DNA from: Gavia stellata
Lineage: Eukaryota; Chordata; Aves; Gaviiformes; Gaviidae
Assembly: GCF_030936135.1 (NCBI RefSeq)
Contig: NC_082610.1
Location: forward strand, 17,184,428-17,248,427
Reading direction: 5' to 3'
Length of the DNA stretch: 64,000 nt
Shown: piece by piece, positions 23,320-38,500 of the stretch
How positions within the stretch are numbered: position 1 is the first letter of the stretch
How the letters are laid out: each line of letters begins with the position of its first letter
Notes under the pieces: model-generated
Told to the model about the DNA's origin: nothing
Databases searched by the model: none
Seen by the model: the letters and a program-made list of their open reading frames with translations, nothing else
Translations under genes and position numbers: made by a program

Positions 23320-26300
23320 GTTGGTTTCTGGTGTGTCAGTGCAGAAAGTAGCGTGTCTCAGGTGCTTGACTGCAAGTAGATATTTTAGCACACTGCCAGG
23401 AAACAAAGAGAAACAAGTTAATGTGAAGGAGAGAGAGAAGCTGTTGCAGCACAGGTATTACTGGAACCCAGACAGTGCTGCTTTCATGATGCTATTGTCT
23501 TTCATTGCCATGGCGTTAAGTGGGAATGGAGGGCATTAGAGTTGGGGTTCGTAACCGTTTGAATGCTGCATGGCCTCACATTTCAAAAATGACTGATGTT
23601 TTTGGGAGCTTCCACTTTGAGACACTTGATGTGTTTTACACTAAGCGTTGGACTCATTTAAGATTTACTGGCCCCATTTGCAGATGTTTCATGGCAGGTT
23701 TCCCTGTTCAGATTTAGAGCCCAGGACAAATACTACAAGAGCAGGCTTTCTGTGGTTAATGTTCTGTAAATATCTACAAGCACTACAAGTACCGGGAATC
23801 TTGACAGGTTGCAGTGAATGGCAGACTGGCTTTAAGCGTTCTCTTTACATCTTTTTTGCTTTGAATTTCCTAGAACCCTTTTTGAAGGAAATAGAGCTCA
23901 TTTTATTGTTTCAGAATTTGTTGCTTACAATAAACATTCAAGTCTTTCCTTGACTGCAGTCTGCAAACAATGCTTCCGTTCCAGTCTGTAAACAAGTGCT
24001 TCAGGGAACAGTCACAAGTTTGTAGAGCTGTCATTTGCAGCTGCCATGTCAGTGCTAAATAATCAAACCTCGCAGCACCTTCGTGAGCTCTCAAAACACC
24101 GATATCTAGAGAAAGAACGTAGCATCTGTCAAAAGGTTTCAATCTTCATATCGATGTAACACCCGACAGACTCTCTGGGCTTTACGGATGTAGAGCAAAA
24201 CCAGGTCTGGGTTTCCTGAGCTAATTGTCTTGAAGTGCAAACGTTTCAATGGCCTCTGATTTTGCAGGTATTTCTATTTGTGGGTGTCTGCTTCAAGGCA
24301 ATGAGAAGCCTATTTTCAGCAGTGCTGACTAATCCTGGCTGTCACTGAGGTCGCTGGAAGCTTCAACAACCTTTTGGTAATCAAATTGAAAACAACTTTA
24401 AATGGGACACCTAAAATCTCATACATTTCAAACCTGTAGGGACTTCTGAACAGCTAGCTGCCCAGAAGTACAGTCTGTACAAATGTGTGGGAAGTAAATA
24501 GCTGTTTCACTTCTGCTATCCTTGGGAGCTGAAGGGCTGATTTTTCAGGCTGTAGTCACTTCCTCTTGCTTTGGGGAGATGGAGAGCCAGGGCTTAGGGT
24601 TTGCCAGTAGCTTAGGGTTTGCCCATTCTTCAGTTCTTACTAGCATTTTCAGTGCTAAAAAAGTTACTGACTTCCTCACAGAGGTATTTCAGTGCTGTGA
24701 GCTTCCAGAAACCGGGGAAAGTTGAGGGTTTCAGTGTGGAGGAGGTAGCTGGAAGAGTTTGTCTCTTCCTCAGCTTCCCCCATCACTTTGTTTCTCCTTG
24801 ATATCCCTGCTGGCAGCTGGACCAAACGGCCTTTGCTGGGCTCAGCAGAACAAGTGCCTTGAGCCACGCTGGAGCTTTTGTTCTGCTGCACAGTTCTCCC
24901 AAGTAACCTCCAGCAGTGGCGTCAGCGAGGGCTGTAGCCCTCTGTGTTGCAAAGGACGAGCGTAGGCCAGAGAGTTTGTAAAGGAGAGAATATCCCTTTT
25001 AAACAAACAGAAGTTGCTGCTTCAGCCAGGGGATTTTTTGAAGAGAGTCTGGGGTTTTGTCTATCCTTACATTTTTTTTCACTCCTTTCATTTCTTTCCT
25101 GGTCCCCACAGAGCTGCCTTGTCTCTTTGTTTTCCTCACATTTCCCGTAAGAAGTAACTGTCATTCTTCACGTTCAGTTGCCACTTCCCGTGGCGGGCTC
25201 TCCTTTCATTCCTTTGCTGCTGTTTCTCCCTCGTTTTCTTCTGACCCTCGTGTGCTTCCCCCCACCTTCTCCCTTCCCTCTGAAGGGTCCTGCTGTCACC
25301 GTAGATAAGCCACAGGTCTATGTCCATAAGCTGCATGCAGTATTTCACTATGCCCCATTTTTCTCTGTTGTTTTACATGAACTTTCAGTTCTTGAGGCTT
25401 TTCCAGTGGTCCGTGTTTTGATGCCTGACCCCAGCAGATTTTCTTTACGAGGACCCTGGGCTGGTCGTGTTGGGTGGGTGCTGCGGGCAGCATGGGCAGC
25501 AAAGCCCAGTGATTTCCTGCCAGGAATTTGATGGGTTTTGAGGCGTCTGGAGCTGCAGGTCTCACAGTGCCAACACCTAGGATTAGCCCTCCAACAGCGA
25601 AGGTGTGCAAGTAAATAATTCAGTGAGAAGGCAGTGACAGACTTTACACCTCAGGCAAGCTACGCTATGAAGATTCAGTTCAATGACAGGATTTTTTTTT
25701 AAAGGAAACATATGGGAAATGCAGAGGGCACTATCTGAAATAACACTTCGGACTTTTTGCCTCTTGCTTGCATACAAAAGTGCTAATGATTCTCCTAACT
25801 GAAAGAAATTTGAGGAAGACTTTTTTTTTAATAGGAAGTTCACAGACTAGAAAGAATTCATGTTCCTTGCCCATGTCTGTCTTTCACTTAGCAATGAGGA
25901 GAGAGAATCTTTCTCTATTTTCTCTTTCAGACGGCAGGAAATTTATTGGGGGAGTAGCGAAAAGAACTTTTAGAGAACCTCTCTTTTTGACTAGGCTGTG
26001 AGATCACACAGTGCCTTTAAATAAAAATTTAGATTAGCTTATCTGCATCCTAAGAGATGCACTTTCATGAATATGGGAATTATACTGTGATAGATACACA
26101 GAACCAAGTTTCAATCTGGTGTACACATTGGGCCATGTGGCTGATACTTACAGCAGTAACAGGTTTTATTCACGATAGTTTTGCCACACATCAGAGCCTG
26201 TATTTCCTCTTGTAGTTATCCAGATACTTTATCAGAAAGCTTATAAAAGAATAGTTCATGCTGCATGGAGCTAATCATGAATTCCTCAACAACCCTGTAA

Positions 26301-29300
26301 TTTTGCTTCCTGTTACTATTGATCAGTCATGCTTGCTGTATCATTCTTATATCATTCCCCTTATAAAGGGGAAAGGTAAATGCACCTGTAGGATTGATGT
26401 CCAGCAGAAAATGAAAAAAAAGGAATAGTTACTGTTCTGGAAAGGAACTAAATATTTATTTTTCCTGTGCATGACAGTAATGGGATAAAAGAAGGTATCA
26501 GTAATTCAGCTCTGTAGCTGCAAGACTGGAGTGTTGGCAGTTTTCTTCACGGTGTGGTGAAGGCTGTTTCCATTAGCGCCACTGATTCCCTTCCCAAAAT
26601 CTTTTTCGTTATTTGGTGCAAAACTTTTGAGCTACTTTGTGGAGGACCCTGCTTTGCATGCCCTGCTAGCAGCCAGCACTTTAAGTCAGGAGAGATTCAG
26701 CTCTATTTCTGTTGTGGGCATTATGTTTTCTTGATCAGGGAGATTAGAACTTCAGCTTCTATAGCCAGTTAATATTTAGCTTCTTTTATGTTTGTATGTG
26801 GTTTCCTATTTATTTTCTCGGCTATGGCGAGCTATGTCTGTTGTGCTCTGGGTGGGACTCTTGCTTTTGGGCTTACTGTGCACTTAACTATGTGTGCGGG
26901 TTTTTCAGAAACTTGCGCATCATTTCAATGAAGTTTGCTTTCCAAACAAGGGCTGGCTCTCTCCTTCCGCACAGCTGCAGCAAGACTGCTTGAGACAGAC
27001 AGCGAAGATAGCTCTCCTCTGAAAACCAGCCTTTCCCTCACAAGTGCCAATAGGCTTAATGAGTTTGGCATAAGAAACCAGTATATGCTGCTCCATAAAC
27101 ATATCTTATGAATCCTTGTAAATGATATGGTAAGAGTGAACAGTTGCACATTGCCATTTTTCATAATACTCTGTGAGCAGGATGGTCCAGAACCTCGGGA
27201 GCAGCAAAAATCTCATTGTTCAGGTGCAAACCCTTTTAACTGAGAGAAGGCAGAAATCTCTCACGTCCCAGCTTTCTGTATGGATACCAGCTTGGACTCA
27301 AGCTTTCTTTAAGAAATGAGACATAATGAAGAATGGATGTGAATTCTGTTATGCTAATAGACGCCGTTCCCTCACAGCAGGCAGCAGCTGATTCCCATTA
27401 ACTTTACTTGAACTTTTAGACCATATGTTACTTTCCCATACGTGCACAGAAAAAACTCTTCATGGGAAACACATGCAGCAGCTACATGGCTTTGTGAGTT
27501 TATTCCAACCTCCTTTGCCGCTGTCGGGGAGAGTGGGGGCTATAGAGAGGAAAGCACCATCAGAGAAAGAAAGAGTACAGAAATCTATGCACAGCAGTGC
27601 TTATGGCCATCCCACTTGTCATGGTAGCACAAGGGGACTGGCAAATATCTGGCCATTTGGGATTTTCTCCTGCCCGCTGGCATTAGGTTTCTGAGTGTGT
27701 TATCTAGGGCTCGGTGTTTCCAGGGGAGGAGTAACAGTTAAGAAACTAGGTTAAGATATAGGTTCCCTGTTGTTGCACCGCCTTCCTATGTGACTGCATA
27801 GGTCCTTCCTCTGCTTCAGTTCCCCATGTGAGCAGCGCACGTGCTGTCCCTCTTCTCCCAGGCTTGGAAGTGTTTGCTTTCTGCATCAGCATGGCTGCGT
27901 GCATGTGGCACAGCGCAGCACTGTGCCACGGCATGAGAAACACATCTGAACCCCCACCCCACCCCTTAGTCACCATGTGGAAAGTCAGACACCTTCTAGG
28001 GACAGATGTCCCACAAAGCCTTTTCTTAAATTTAAGAGTTGATACACCAAACTGCCTTTTAATGCCTGTAAAAAGGGCATGCGTTTTGTCCCATCTCTTT
28101 ACCAGTGAAACCCTGTAGCACAGTTGCAGTTCTGATTATAATGGGACATGCTTCTTATCTCACATGTCCCATGATGGAAGTGCAGAACATTGCTGTGAGG
28201 ATATTTGTTTTTTAGTGGGCTTCTGTCGCTGGCTTTCTAACAGTGCTTAGATTCTTAAATGGCTGCTCTAAAAACTCCAGGAGACATTATAGCTTCTGAC
28301 ACATCTGTGACAACTTCTGCTGACTTCAAGAGAATCAGGATTTTCCCGTGCTGGTTTTGGATTTGGTGGTGTTTCCAAGACTGGTCCACACAATGTTTAA
28401 AAACATTTTTAACAGTTCCCATGTCTGCAGTGTGCTACAAATGGATTATGTTTCACTGTCTCAGTGGTTCTTTACTGCGTCCAGTATTCTGAAGCTCTGA
28501 TTGCTAACAAGTTTGAGAAGAAAACTACATTGCATAACTACATTGGATAACAATGACTGTCTTGGCACTAAAAAGCTAGTCTCATCAGATGCTGGTTTTT
28601 GGCTTTTTTTAATAGAAGCTCTATGCTTTCTTTTACTGTAAGGACATGATTACAGTTGGCAAAAAGAACAGAATATATCGTTACATTTTATTGCTTGGAC
28701 TAGGACTACACACAGTCATACTAGTATGTAATGTGTATAATGTGCTACAAGTTTGGTATATTTGGGTAATGGAAATATATCTCTACAATGATTGGAAAAT
28801 GTCATAGTGTTCATAAATACTACTTGTTTATTGAAAATGTTTCTTATTTTAACAAATAACTTGGTCAGAAGACATTGATCTTCTGCAGGTTTTTTTTTTA
28901 TTTTGTTTTACTAATTATGTCTAGATGCTGTTCTGTCTTCTGTAACATTTTATGATCATGGTTATTATGGCATGCTATCAAGTGCATCTGTGTATAGTTC
29001 CCAGATACTGACCAAGGAGGATGATGTATTAAATAGCTGCTTATTAACTGAATTCCATTTATTATTTGCATTGAATGAGGCATGGGGTATGTAAGAAAAG
29101 AACACACTGTGGTAATGTAATTAAAGACTGCATCATTATGCAGACACAGAAGGGAGCTGTTTAAGGATTCATAAGCAACTTTATTTCTGTTTTTTACCAG
29201 CCTTCATATGCTGGACTTTGCAACCATCATGTTGGTTTACCATGGTGTTTTCAGACCTAACTTTTAAGCAGTACTTGTTGCACAGCCCAAGAATGTGGAT

Positions 29301-29468
29301 CCAGGCTATTTCAAGCTCTGCAAGATCACTCTCTGTGATCCTGGTGTGCCTGCTCCTGCTAATGACAGCTTCTCTTGCTTGCTGTTAGCAGTAGCCTTTC
29401 TAACGTCATGAGTAGCCACAGTTTTGCACAGATTTTCGCTGTTTCTGAATCACGTTTATTTGTTGCAG
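23320..29468 (+). other. OSBPL5: OSBPL5 intron 1 (after coding exon 1), no further gene seen
   Basis: The intron is 6149 nt, GT at 23320 and AG at 29468. It is AT-rich unique-looking sequence. A pyrimidine-rich stretch lies around 25060-25290. A perfect 10-bp inverted repeat is at 28141-28172, and the palindrome CATACTAGTATG is near 28717. No additional ORP5-like exon or recognisable repeat family was seen. Confidence 0.85.
28141..28172. repeat. Perfect 10-bp inverted repeat with 12-nt loop
   Basis: ATGGGACATG (28141-28150) pairs with CATGTCCCAT (28163-28172). Two further pairs follow after one mismatch. It lies within OSBPL5 intron 1. Confidence 0.75.
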
Positions 29469-29542
29469 GAAAAGATGTGGAAAGAAACAGCCCGACAGCA
29501 CTGAAGGATGAGACACCACAGACTCCAAACTCCATTAGTAAG
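29469..29542 (+). CDS. OSBPL5: OSBPL5 coding exon 2 (residues 46-70)
   Basis: The acceptor is TTTATTTGTTGCAG at 29468 and the donor is AAG|GTACTG at 29543. The exon is 74 nt: two bases complete the split Gly46, followed by 24 codons (KDVERNSPTALKDETPQTPN then SISK). It enters in phase 1 and leaves in phase 0. This is the variable, probably disordered linker. Human ORP5 begins the matching segment KDMEPNG and diverges afterwards, so the evidence rests on the KD[MV]E start, correct phase, good splice sites and position between well-conserved exons. The composition is rich in Pro, Thr, Ser and charged residues, with no domain visible. Confidence 0.9.
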
Positions 29543-32500
29543 GTACTGTGGGATAAGGATCCATCCCTAGTCTTGCTTCCTTTTCTTCTCAGGCTGTTAT
29601 TCATCATTCTTACTTTCTTTTTTTTAAAGTCATTGAGAAAGGCTCTCCCTCTGTTCCTGCAGGAACTGTGTATGCATGTTTTGAGAGAAAGAAAATGAGT
29701 ATTTTTGCATGGTTGGGATAATGAAGAAGCCCACACTTTCTCTGACTTGATAGCACCTACTGCAGATGAACCCTGTTTATTTGGGCCTCATTTGGCAGTG
29801 TAATTAGATATGAATAATTACGGTTGAAAGGTTGATTTTGTCAGCAGAGATGTCTCCTGCTGTTCCTGATCAGCAAGGCAATCATAAACCTTAATTGTTT
29901 TGGAAGAGAAAGCTGTAATATTTAGTGTAGTGCATAGCATCTGAACCTATGAGTCGAGATCCTGGGAGAGAGCTCTGTGAACTGATGTAACAGGAGAGAA
30001 ACGCAAACTAACCAACATTTCCTGAACACAACATTTCCATCCAGCCTGTTATGGAGAGGTAAAACTGGATCTAAAGACTCTGGGTCTGGGTGTTCAAAAC
30101 CTGGCTCTACATCTAGAGTTACTGAGTGCCTGGGTTTGATTTCCTGTAGGGATGGAATCAACCTTATAAATTAGATTTGTCTTTGAGATTCATGTAGGGG
30201 CTTTTTTGGCTGCAGCTCCCTAACATGTTTCTGGAGGGTAACTAGAAATAGAAGCCAGGCCTGTTAATAAATTTTTAACTAAATTTATTCAACTGTGAAG
30301 CTATAAAATGCAAATGACACCAGCTGAAATGAAAATATAACATGAAGGAAGCAGCTGCAGACAAGTAATTTCTTATAATACATGAAAATAGGCTCTGTAT
30401 CTTCAAACACATTTGTCTGTGCTTGCCTGGAGCTTGCTGGGATGCCCTAGCAGAGGTCAGCACAGGGAGACGGTGATGAGAGGAGCTTTGGGAGTATGCA
30501 ACAAGGGCTCCTGTACATGCCCTCTGCTATTGCTGGAACCTGGCAAGCTGCAAACTGACCTTGCTTTTTCAGGCAGGTTCCTCATGCGAACCCAGCCTCC
30601 CACTTATCCTGGCAGTAGAGAAGCCCAAGGACCAGGTAACTGCATCCAGGGCTTTGTTTTAAAGCCAGATGTTTTGCACACCTTACAAGGAGTGGTGTTA
30701 AATTCCCAGTGACTTAGGAGTGTAAAGAAGGACTTTTTCTGGACAAGACAACCCAGAGCACTAAAATGCTGTCTGAAAGGGAGCTTGGTTTCTGAGATGC
30801 AGGATGAACGCAAGAGTAGGAATGTATTTTTGAGAGGTATCCATGTGAGAGCATGGCCCAGCTGTGTTTTCCCAGCCTCAGGGCCTGCCTTGCTGTTTAG
30901 TCTCCTATAGGTGTGTTTTTGAAAGGAGAGGCACCCTTGGAAGATGTGGGTGCCCACCTAGATTTCTGCCATGCTTTGTGTGCACCTGGGAGGTGTTGGT
31001 GGGTCTCTCCTTGACAGTGTCAAGAGCAGTTGTTAAGGAGAGATAAGAGAAAATGCACACCGCAAAACAACTGCATCAGGTTTGTGATTCAAAACAGATG
31101 GGGGTCTGAACCTGAACGCGAGCTCTGCTTTCGCCAACCGAAGACTTTAGTTTTACAATAGTCAAAATTCCTCTGAAACACCAAGGGACTAAAACCAGAT
31201 ATGAGGACCCCAAAACACCAAGCTTCAACCTGCCTACTCACTTGCAGTGTTGCAGGCAATTGCTTTGGCTACTGAATGGGCCAGAGCTTTTCTTAACTGC
31301 CTGAATGTTCTGTTTAGACACAGGATGTTTGATTCAGAGACTTTCCACCTCACTGGACCTGGGCTGTAGTGCCTGTCATTCTCACTTCACTCTGCTTCAC
31401 CTTGCAGTGTTGTACAGTACCTTGTTCTTCTCCAGCCACGTGGCTTTCCTTCGGTCTTGCTTTGCAGTGTCAGTGACAGTAGGGAGTCCCTGTTGTGAAA
31501 TGTCTTGTACCTTAAAAATTTAGGCAAACTGGTAGCCAGTTTGCTTAATACTTCATTTTTCACATCCACTCAGCTCTAAGACTATGACATGAAACCTTAC
31601 TGTCAGGTGTCCAGAACTGTAAGCAGGAATCTGTCACAGTATTTCAGTTTAAAAATAAATAGCGATTCCACCTACTTGTACCAAAGGAAAGAGTGTGTGC
31701 TAATTGTGTCATGTTTAGACTCCTGATAGCAGGGGGGGAATAATTTTTAGAAACCAAACCGTAGGGTGGGCAGGTTTAATTAATGGATTCAAAAGTAAAT
31801 GTTCTAGGTAACAGATCCGTGCCATGAATACTTACCCTTTTTTTGGCACTGTGGATATAACAAACCTTGTTGGAAATCAGTGTTCCTTCAGCAGCGCTAT
31901 TTTGGTGTACCACACCACATTGACTCTCTCACCCGGAAACGGGAAGGAAAGGAAAGCCAGTCGAGCGATTTGGTCCCTGGACTGGGGCTTAGGGGACCTT
32001 GAATTCCCAGCTCTGACTTGGAGTCCCTGCATTTCCCCAGGCAGATGAATTGCACTTCTGTTTCACATCTTCATCAGCGAGGTGGAAACGGTTCTACATA
32101 TCATTCACTTGGGCCATATCCACACTGTGTGATGGAGCAGGCTGCAGGTTTCCCACGTTAGCAGACACCGAGCAGAATATCCCATAAAACCCCTTTAAAA
32201 GTCTGTGAACTTGTGAGCTGTGAAGCCATTTAATTGCAACCACACTATCCTGTGCTTGGGCTCGTAGATGGACTGCTAGTCTATGTCTGAGACAGTGTCC
32301 CGATTGTCCTGTCTGTACAGACAGTAAAATAATTGATGCTGGAACATTTGCTTTCAGTGTGTTTGTGCAGTTCTTAGCCATAGGTATTTCTGATTGTGGC
32401 TTCCCACCCCAAATTTTATTAAAACAATTTTAAGGCACAGTTCAGCTACATATTACATTGCTAACTTTCCTGCAGCATATTTCCTCCTATTTCATTTTTC

Positions 32501-35500
32501 AAGTGGAGTCTCCTTCATCTCCTTTTTCAAGGGGAAAAAAAAATTAGCTTATTTATTTCACATTGTTTCTCATATTAGTTTCTCTCTTTTTTAGAGCCCT
32601 TTAGCCTTGTTTTCTGGGACCAGTACTCGTAGTGGAGTGTGAAAGTATCGCAGAACTATCTCTAAGCGTCAAGCTTGTCTCTGCAGCCAGGTAGTACAGT
32701 TAGCACGTGCCTGATAGTGGCAGGAGATGCCTTTCTCTCATTTTGTGCCTCATTTCAGCATTGTTAGCGTCCTTTAAGGCACTTTTTATTGCAGTATGCA
32801 GTGTTGCATTTTCTCTTTCTTCCTTTCCTATGCTTACCTATTTATTCTACGGCTGGAGAGCAGCTGGGGTCTCTTGATATGCATGCAGAGCCCACAAAGA
32901 ATTGAAGTGTATTTTAAGGGATAGTAAAAAAAATCTTTAAGCTGGTGCTCAGTGGTACTTCACTCTTCTCAGTCCCCCACTAATGCCACAATGAAGTCTA
33001 AAATTATCACATTGTAGGAGTGTGGCTTTTGTGCGCACAGTTATATGAGACACGGGAGGGCAAAGCTTAGATTGCTTTGTTCATCGTGAATGAGTTTTTC
33101 CACATGCTTGAATTGTTCAAGTCTTTATTGTGTGATTTATAATCTGAAATATGAATCTAAGTGGCTGCTAGAAATTTATTTTAGCTGCAAAGTAGTTTGG
33201 AACAGCTCATACTGATCACTTGAGATTTAAGCTACAACTCCCATGCTGTCTCAAGCTCATCCATCTAGATCCATCTTAACCTCTGAGTTAATGCCAGCCA
33301 TGGTTACATTTGGGACTATCATAAAAGATCATTCACAACTCAGGTAACCTGCAAGGGTACCTTTCCCTCTGTTCTCCCTTAGCTGGCAAACCGAGGAACC
33401 GGTTGTCAGAGAGATCCAGGTGTTGCAGGGGAGTGAAACGTCCCCTTGTGTGTGCTAAACACAGCTTTATAGGAGAACCTGGCCCTTCCAGGTGGTGTTA
33501 TGCTTAACTGCACCCTTGGTGGCTTTTCATTACCATACTTTATGCTGTCGATGTTGTGGATGGAATTATTTTGGAGCTAGTTTTCTCTATCAATTCCTGT
33601 GCCCTGACTCAGGTACACCTTGCTTCTTCAATTCCGTGCGCAGCATTTTAGGGTAATCACTGCTGTCCACAGAGGGCTTTGCAGCTGATTTCAAGTGGGC
33701 AGAGATGTAGCCTGGAGTAGCCTGGGAAAATGGCATGGAAGAGGGGTGGGATTTTGCACTGAGAGGTAGAAAACATGGAGCATCCCTAACTTATGTAGGT
33801 GCATACAAGCCCTGAAACTCCCAGGTGCCTCACAGAGGACAACATAGACAGTAGTAACTGTTCACTTACAGAAATTAAGTTTCAAAGTTGCTAACTTTGA
33901 GTAAGCCACAGCAGTCCTGTCATGTCACCTTGGCTTGCTGGTGATCATAATTCCTTACTCCAGTGTTTCTGATGGGGGAGATGAGGGTGAATGGAGGTGC
34001 TAAAATTGAGATGATTTATTAAACAATTTAGCAAAGCATATTTTAAGCCTAAAGTCCAATTGTTTTTCATTACTCACTCTCCTAGTTTGTTTAAACTCAG
34101 CCTAGGAACAAAACCTGTACCTATAGCTAGAGGGGAAAGCAAAGCTTTGCTTCAGATTCCTGCTTAGCACTACAACTGTATCACTCGTGAAACAGCCTCT
34201 TTCTCAGTGTGCAACTTCCCATCTCACCTAAAACGTTCTTTAAATATTCTAAACCTATAGAACGTTCTTCCCATGAAAAGCACACTTAAATGATCATGTA
34301 GAAATCCCATCAGGTCTGTGACTTTTTCTTTAATTACTATAATCTGATGCAATGGAGAAAAGCATTCCACTAAACAATAGTATAACTTGATATTTGGAGT
34401 TGCTTGGATAGCTGAATTTCGCCAATGATTTTCCCCAGATATTGCTGTCATGTCTGCTATTTATTTGTACAGGCTTTTCAATTTGTGCTAATCATTGTGC
34501 TTTTTCCGTGTTGTAAACACAGTTGCTGTGCCTTTGTAACATTGTTGAAATAAGAGGTTTGGGTTTTTTTGCAAACTAGAAAGTTTTAGGTGAAAATTAT
34601 TCAACTTGCTGTAAAGCAGCATATTAATTGAAGGGTAACCTTTCCTAATGCAAAGCTTGTTTGTCAGTAAGAATCATTTCACTGACTCTTCTGTGCTTTG
34701 GATGAGCTGTTAATTCACAACAAAATAAAAAAGTTTGGAAAAAGAACTGCTTATAGTAAATTGAAAACAAAATTGTTTAAGTGTGGTTGAGATATCTGTG
34801 AATATACGCATCAGTAACAAGAAGCTCTTCACTTCTAATGTTAAACCCAGCTTTTCCATAGTGTTTATACTACTTCAGGAACTTTTGTTTCTTTTATTTC
34901 TGCAGTGATACAGATCTGTAGCAATTATATGTGGAAAAGATACTGGAGAAATTACACGTGAGCAAGGATCTGTCTCCCATGTGATGACTATTTTTGCTTT
35001 TATGAAACATAACTTATGACCCCAGCTACTTTTGTTCTTCCTTCAAATTCCCATCTGACTTTGTCTTTCTCTCACTTGGATGCAAAGAAGAAAAAAGAGC
35101 GACTTGTAAGCTGTCACTGCTGTTAACACGCAGACCAAAGCTTGACAATTACTTTGTTTAAATGTTTCTGACTTGGAATAATTTGTCTCTCATTACACAT
35201 TTTTTGTGTTCATCCCGTGCAGCAAGGATGGCTTGCGCTAAACAACAGGATATTCCTCTTGCTGTTATCCAAGACCCGGCATGCTGATGGGCTGGCATCC
35301 CCCACACCGGAGTCAATCACAGACTGTTTTTCTGTGAAATGATTTGGTTCCTCTTGGAAATGAAGTCACAGAATAGCACTATTGTGAGGACCCTGTTTGC
35401 TCTCTTACAAAGCCTGGCAGACATGTAAGAGTATTGTGATAACTGCTAACAATCAGCAGTGGATCTCCAGAGCTACATGACTGAGATGAAAGGGAACAGA

Positions 35501-38500
35501 AACTTAACAGGGATAAAAAGTATGTCTCTGAGTACAGTACAGCCCGTCATCAGCCAGCAAGGTCATCACTCAGTCCTGGAAAGGACAGATCTGGTTAGAG
35601 AACTAAAGAGGGACAACAGTTTCCTACCCCTGCAAGTGGTGCTGCATGCCCTGGTAAAAGTTATTGGCAGATTCCCTCCCACCCTTATAAGGTGTTCCCT
35701 CCTTGTAATTATGAGAACCGGTGTATGGAAAACATACCTATTGCTTTCTTATTAGAATATTCCAGTGTTTTTTTAATTTTAAAAAGGACACCAATTCCCT
35801 ACCCTCCCATTGTACAAAATTTCATCTCTGGTTAATATTGTTCACGTGTTGCTGCAGAGAGAGGGGGCCAAATTCTGATATCCTGCACAAGTGTTATCCT
35901 AGTGTCCTTGAAAGATTTGCTGTGATGACAAATGGCTTCTCTTAGTTTTCTGCCAGGCTGAGAAAGGCAGGGCAATAGAAGAACACCATGAAATGCTCTT
36001 GACGTGTCTTAGTGGTGTAAGGCCCTGCTGTGTCTTAGGGATCTTTGGAGCCAATGGCCTGGATTTACTGAATCTTATATACGCCACGAGGTACAATCAA
36101 AACTATTAAGACAGATTAATGTAAAAACATGAAATCATATTACTTTACATCACTTAGCAGCTTGAACCTGGAGAAACTTTATGTTGCTATCAGCAACCTG
36201 GGGGCCTATGGTATGCAGTCCTGGGGCCTTAGATCCCACCTTTCCTGTGAAAAGGCAGGAACTTTAAACCCAGAAATGCAATGCTTTTCACTGTGTAGAC
36301 CTGGAGATCACCTGCCAACAAACTACTTAGGATCTGTGATGGTCCATCCTCATAAGCATAACAAGAAGCAAAGTCAGCCGGGAGAAGCGATCAGTTTGCC
36401 TTGTTGAAAAAGTAACTGGGGAACAGCGTCAAGTTTCCAAAAACAGAAGTCCCAGGTCAGGCACATCTGAAAGCTTGTCCATGGCTCCTAGTTAAAACCA
36501 TGGCTTGTTTTTAGTAAAAATTTCTCTCTCTTCATTAAGATGGGTCATTTTACAACCATCTTGGGGAGCTGTGCTATTGGTCACACAGCTGGTATGTCAC
36601 AGTTTTGGGGACATGGCAGCACAGATATTTTGTTTTCCCATGCCTAGAAATTCTTACGCAGGCAGTGAGGGACTTACGCTACTGCTTCTTTCTCATCCAT
36701 TCTTAAGCCTGTCTTAGTGTCCTCCATCCCTGTGATCGTGTTTCCCTTTACAGGCAAGGTTGGCAAATTCAGCATGTCTGGGCACAGCTCAGACATGGGG
36801 GAGGCAGTGCCTGAAGGAAGCAGCACAGTGGTTCAGCAGCCCACTGCAGCAGCCTCCAAGGCTGTTAATCCAGCTGTTTTGACCAAGTGAAAGACTGGTT
36901 TGTAATGATTTCAGGCAAGTTTCACTGTATTTATTGAGCTCCTGAAGGCTATGGTGGTGTAAGGGGAGATTATCCCTTCATCCGTTGTTGTGTGCTGCGG
37001 CTTTATAACATGCATAGCAGTATTGTCTGGAGTCGGGTGTGCAGTGTCCCTGGTCACGGCGCTACGAGTCAGCTCTCCTGAAGAGGCAGAATCAATGTCT
37101 TTCCATGTAAATGTCCCGGGTTTGAAGTCTTGTGGTTGGTTAACTCTATTTTTAGCGTGACCCAGAGAGATTCGGAGGAGGAGGCAGGTGCGGTTGGCAG
37201 AGCAGTGAAAGTGCCTCTGTCTGTGTTAATGCCAGTTCCCCATGAGCAGCGGGTTTAGGGCTCAGGTTTGCATGGTTTGCGGCGGTTGTTGGAAGCCTTT
37301 CTGTATTCATCTTCAAGTAAATTTCCTCAAGCCAAGTGAGCTTAGGGGCCACGATTTTATTCTTTTTATAAGTGCTAATATGTAATTGTCTAGACAACAA
37401 GTGACTGTAGCTTCTATTAATTAGTTAAGCAAAAAGCATTCATTATACCCTTATGCTTTGCAGACACCTGAGCAGGATTTCCTAGAATCCCAGGGACATC
37501 TGTGCTTTTTCTGCTTCTCAGGGTGGCTAATGAGGAATAGTACGCAGTGTTTCTCTCTGCATCCGATCTCTCAGGCTGGAGGGAGTGAAAGTACCAATTA
37601 AACAGTTGGCTTATAGTTGTATCTCAAGGACAGGACATTCTCCCTGCTATTTGGGAGAAAGGGGGAGAATTCTTCTGACCCGTTTCAGAGGACACATGTC
37701 TCAAATCATGAAGGCATAATCTAATAATTCCAAAGGATTCTTGCTCAGAGACACTTAAACACTTAGAAATGCTTCCTCATAAAGAAAAACTTAGAGCATG
37801 TCTCCCAAACGTCTACCACTGCCATTTGAAATGTGACAAAGACCCTGTGGGCACAATTCTCTGCTCAGACATCGTATCTGTGCAGTGGTCCCCACTGTTA
37901 ATCTTGTGGTTTTACAGTGAAGTCCCATGTGCAGAAATACAAAATATGCATCAGAGACTGCATTGCAGGTGGAGGAGGCAGGCTTAGCTTTCTATTAAAA
38001 CAAAAATGACAAATATTGAATAGTTTGCAGGGGTCCAGAGCTGGCATTTTCTTTGAGTGGATCCAACGACAAGTTGACCTGTGAACTGGACAGTCAGATC
38101 AGGGTCTTCACTGGTCTTTATGCGCCATCACAGAGTTTTCATTTCTCTATTCTCAAGTGTCAAGTGTACTTTTGTTTTTAGTGAAAGACTACTGTAAGGG
38201 TATGTCAGAACAAGTAATAGGTTCTACAGTGACCCTGGCTCTGTTGTAAATTGCACCTTCTGCCCCGAATTTCTAATCCTGCATCATCCAGAAAGAGTTT
38301 TGCTCAGTTGAGCGTGCACCCTTGTCTCCCATTTTTGCTTCTGCCAGTCTCCCAGGCATAGCTGATGGCCTGTTTGCTGGTCATGCATTTGTGTGTTTTT
38401 GTCTAAGTAATGTGAAAAGGACTGATCTGGCTGTCATTAAGTATTTTCCTGCTCACACTAACGTTCAGCATGGTTCCTGGCTGTGGAGTAGCCAGAGAGG

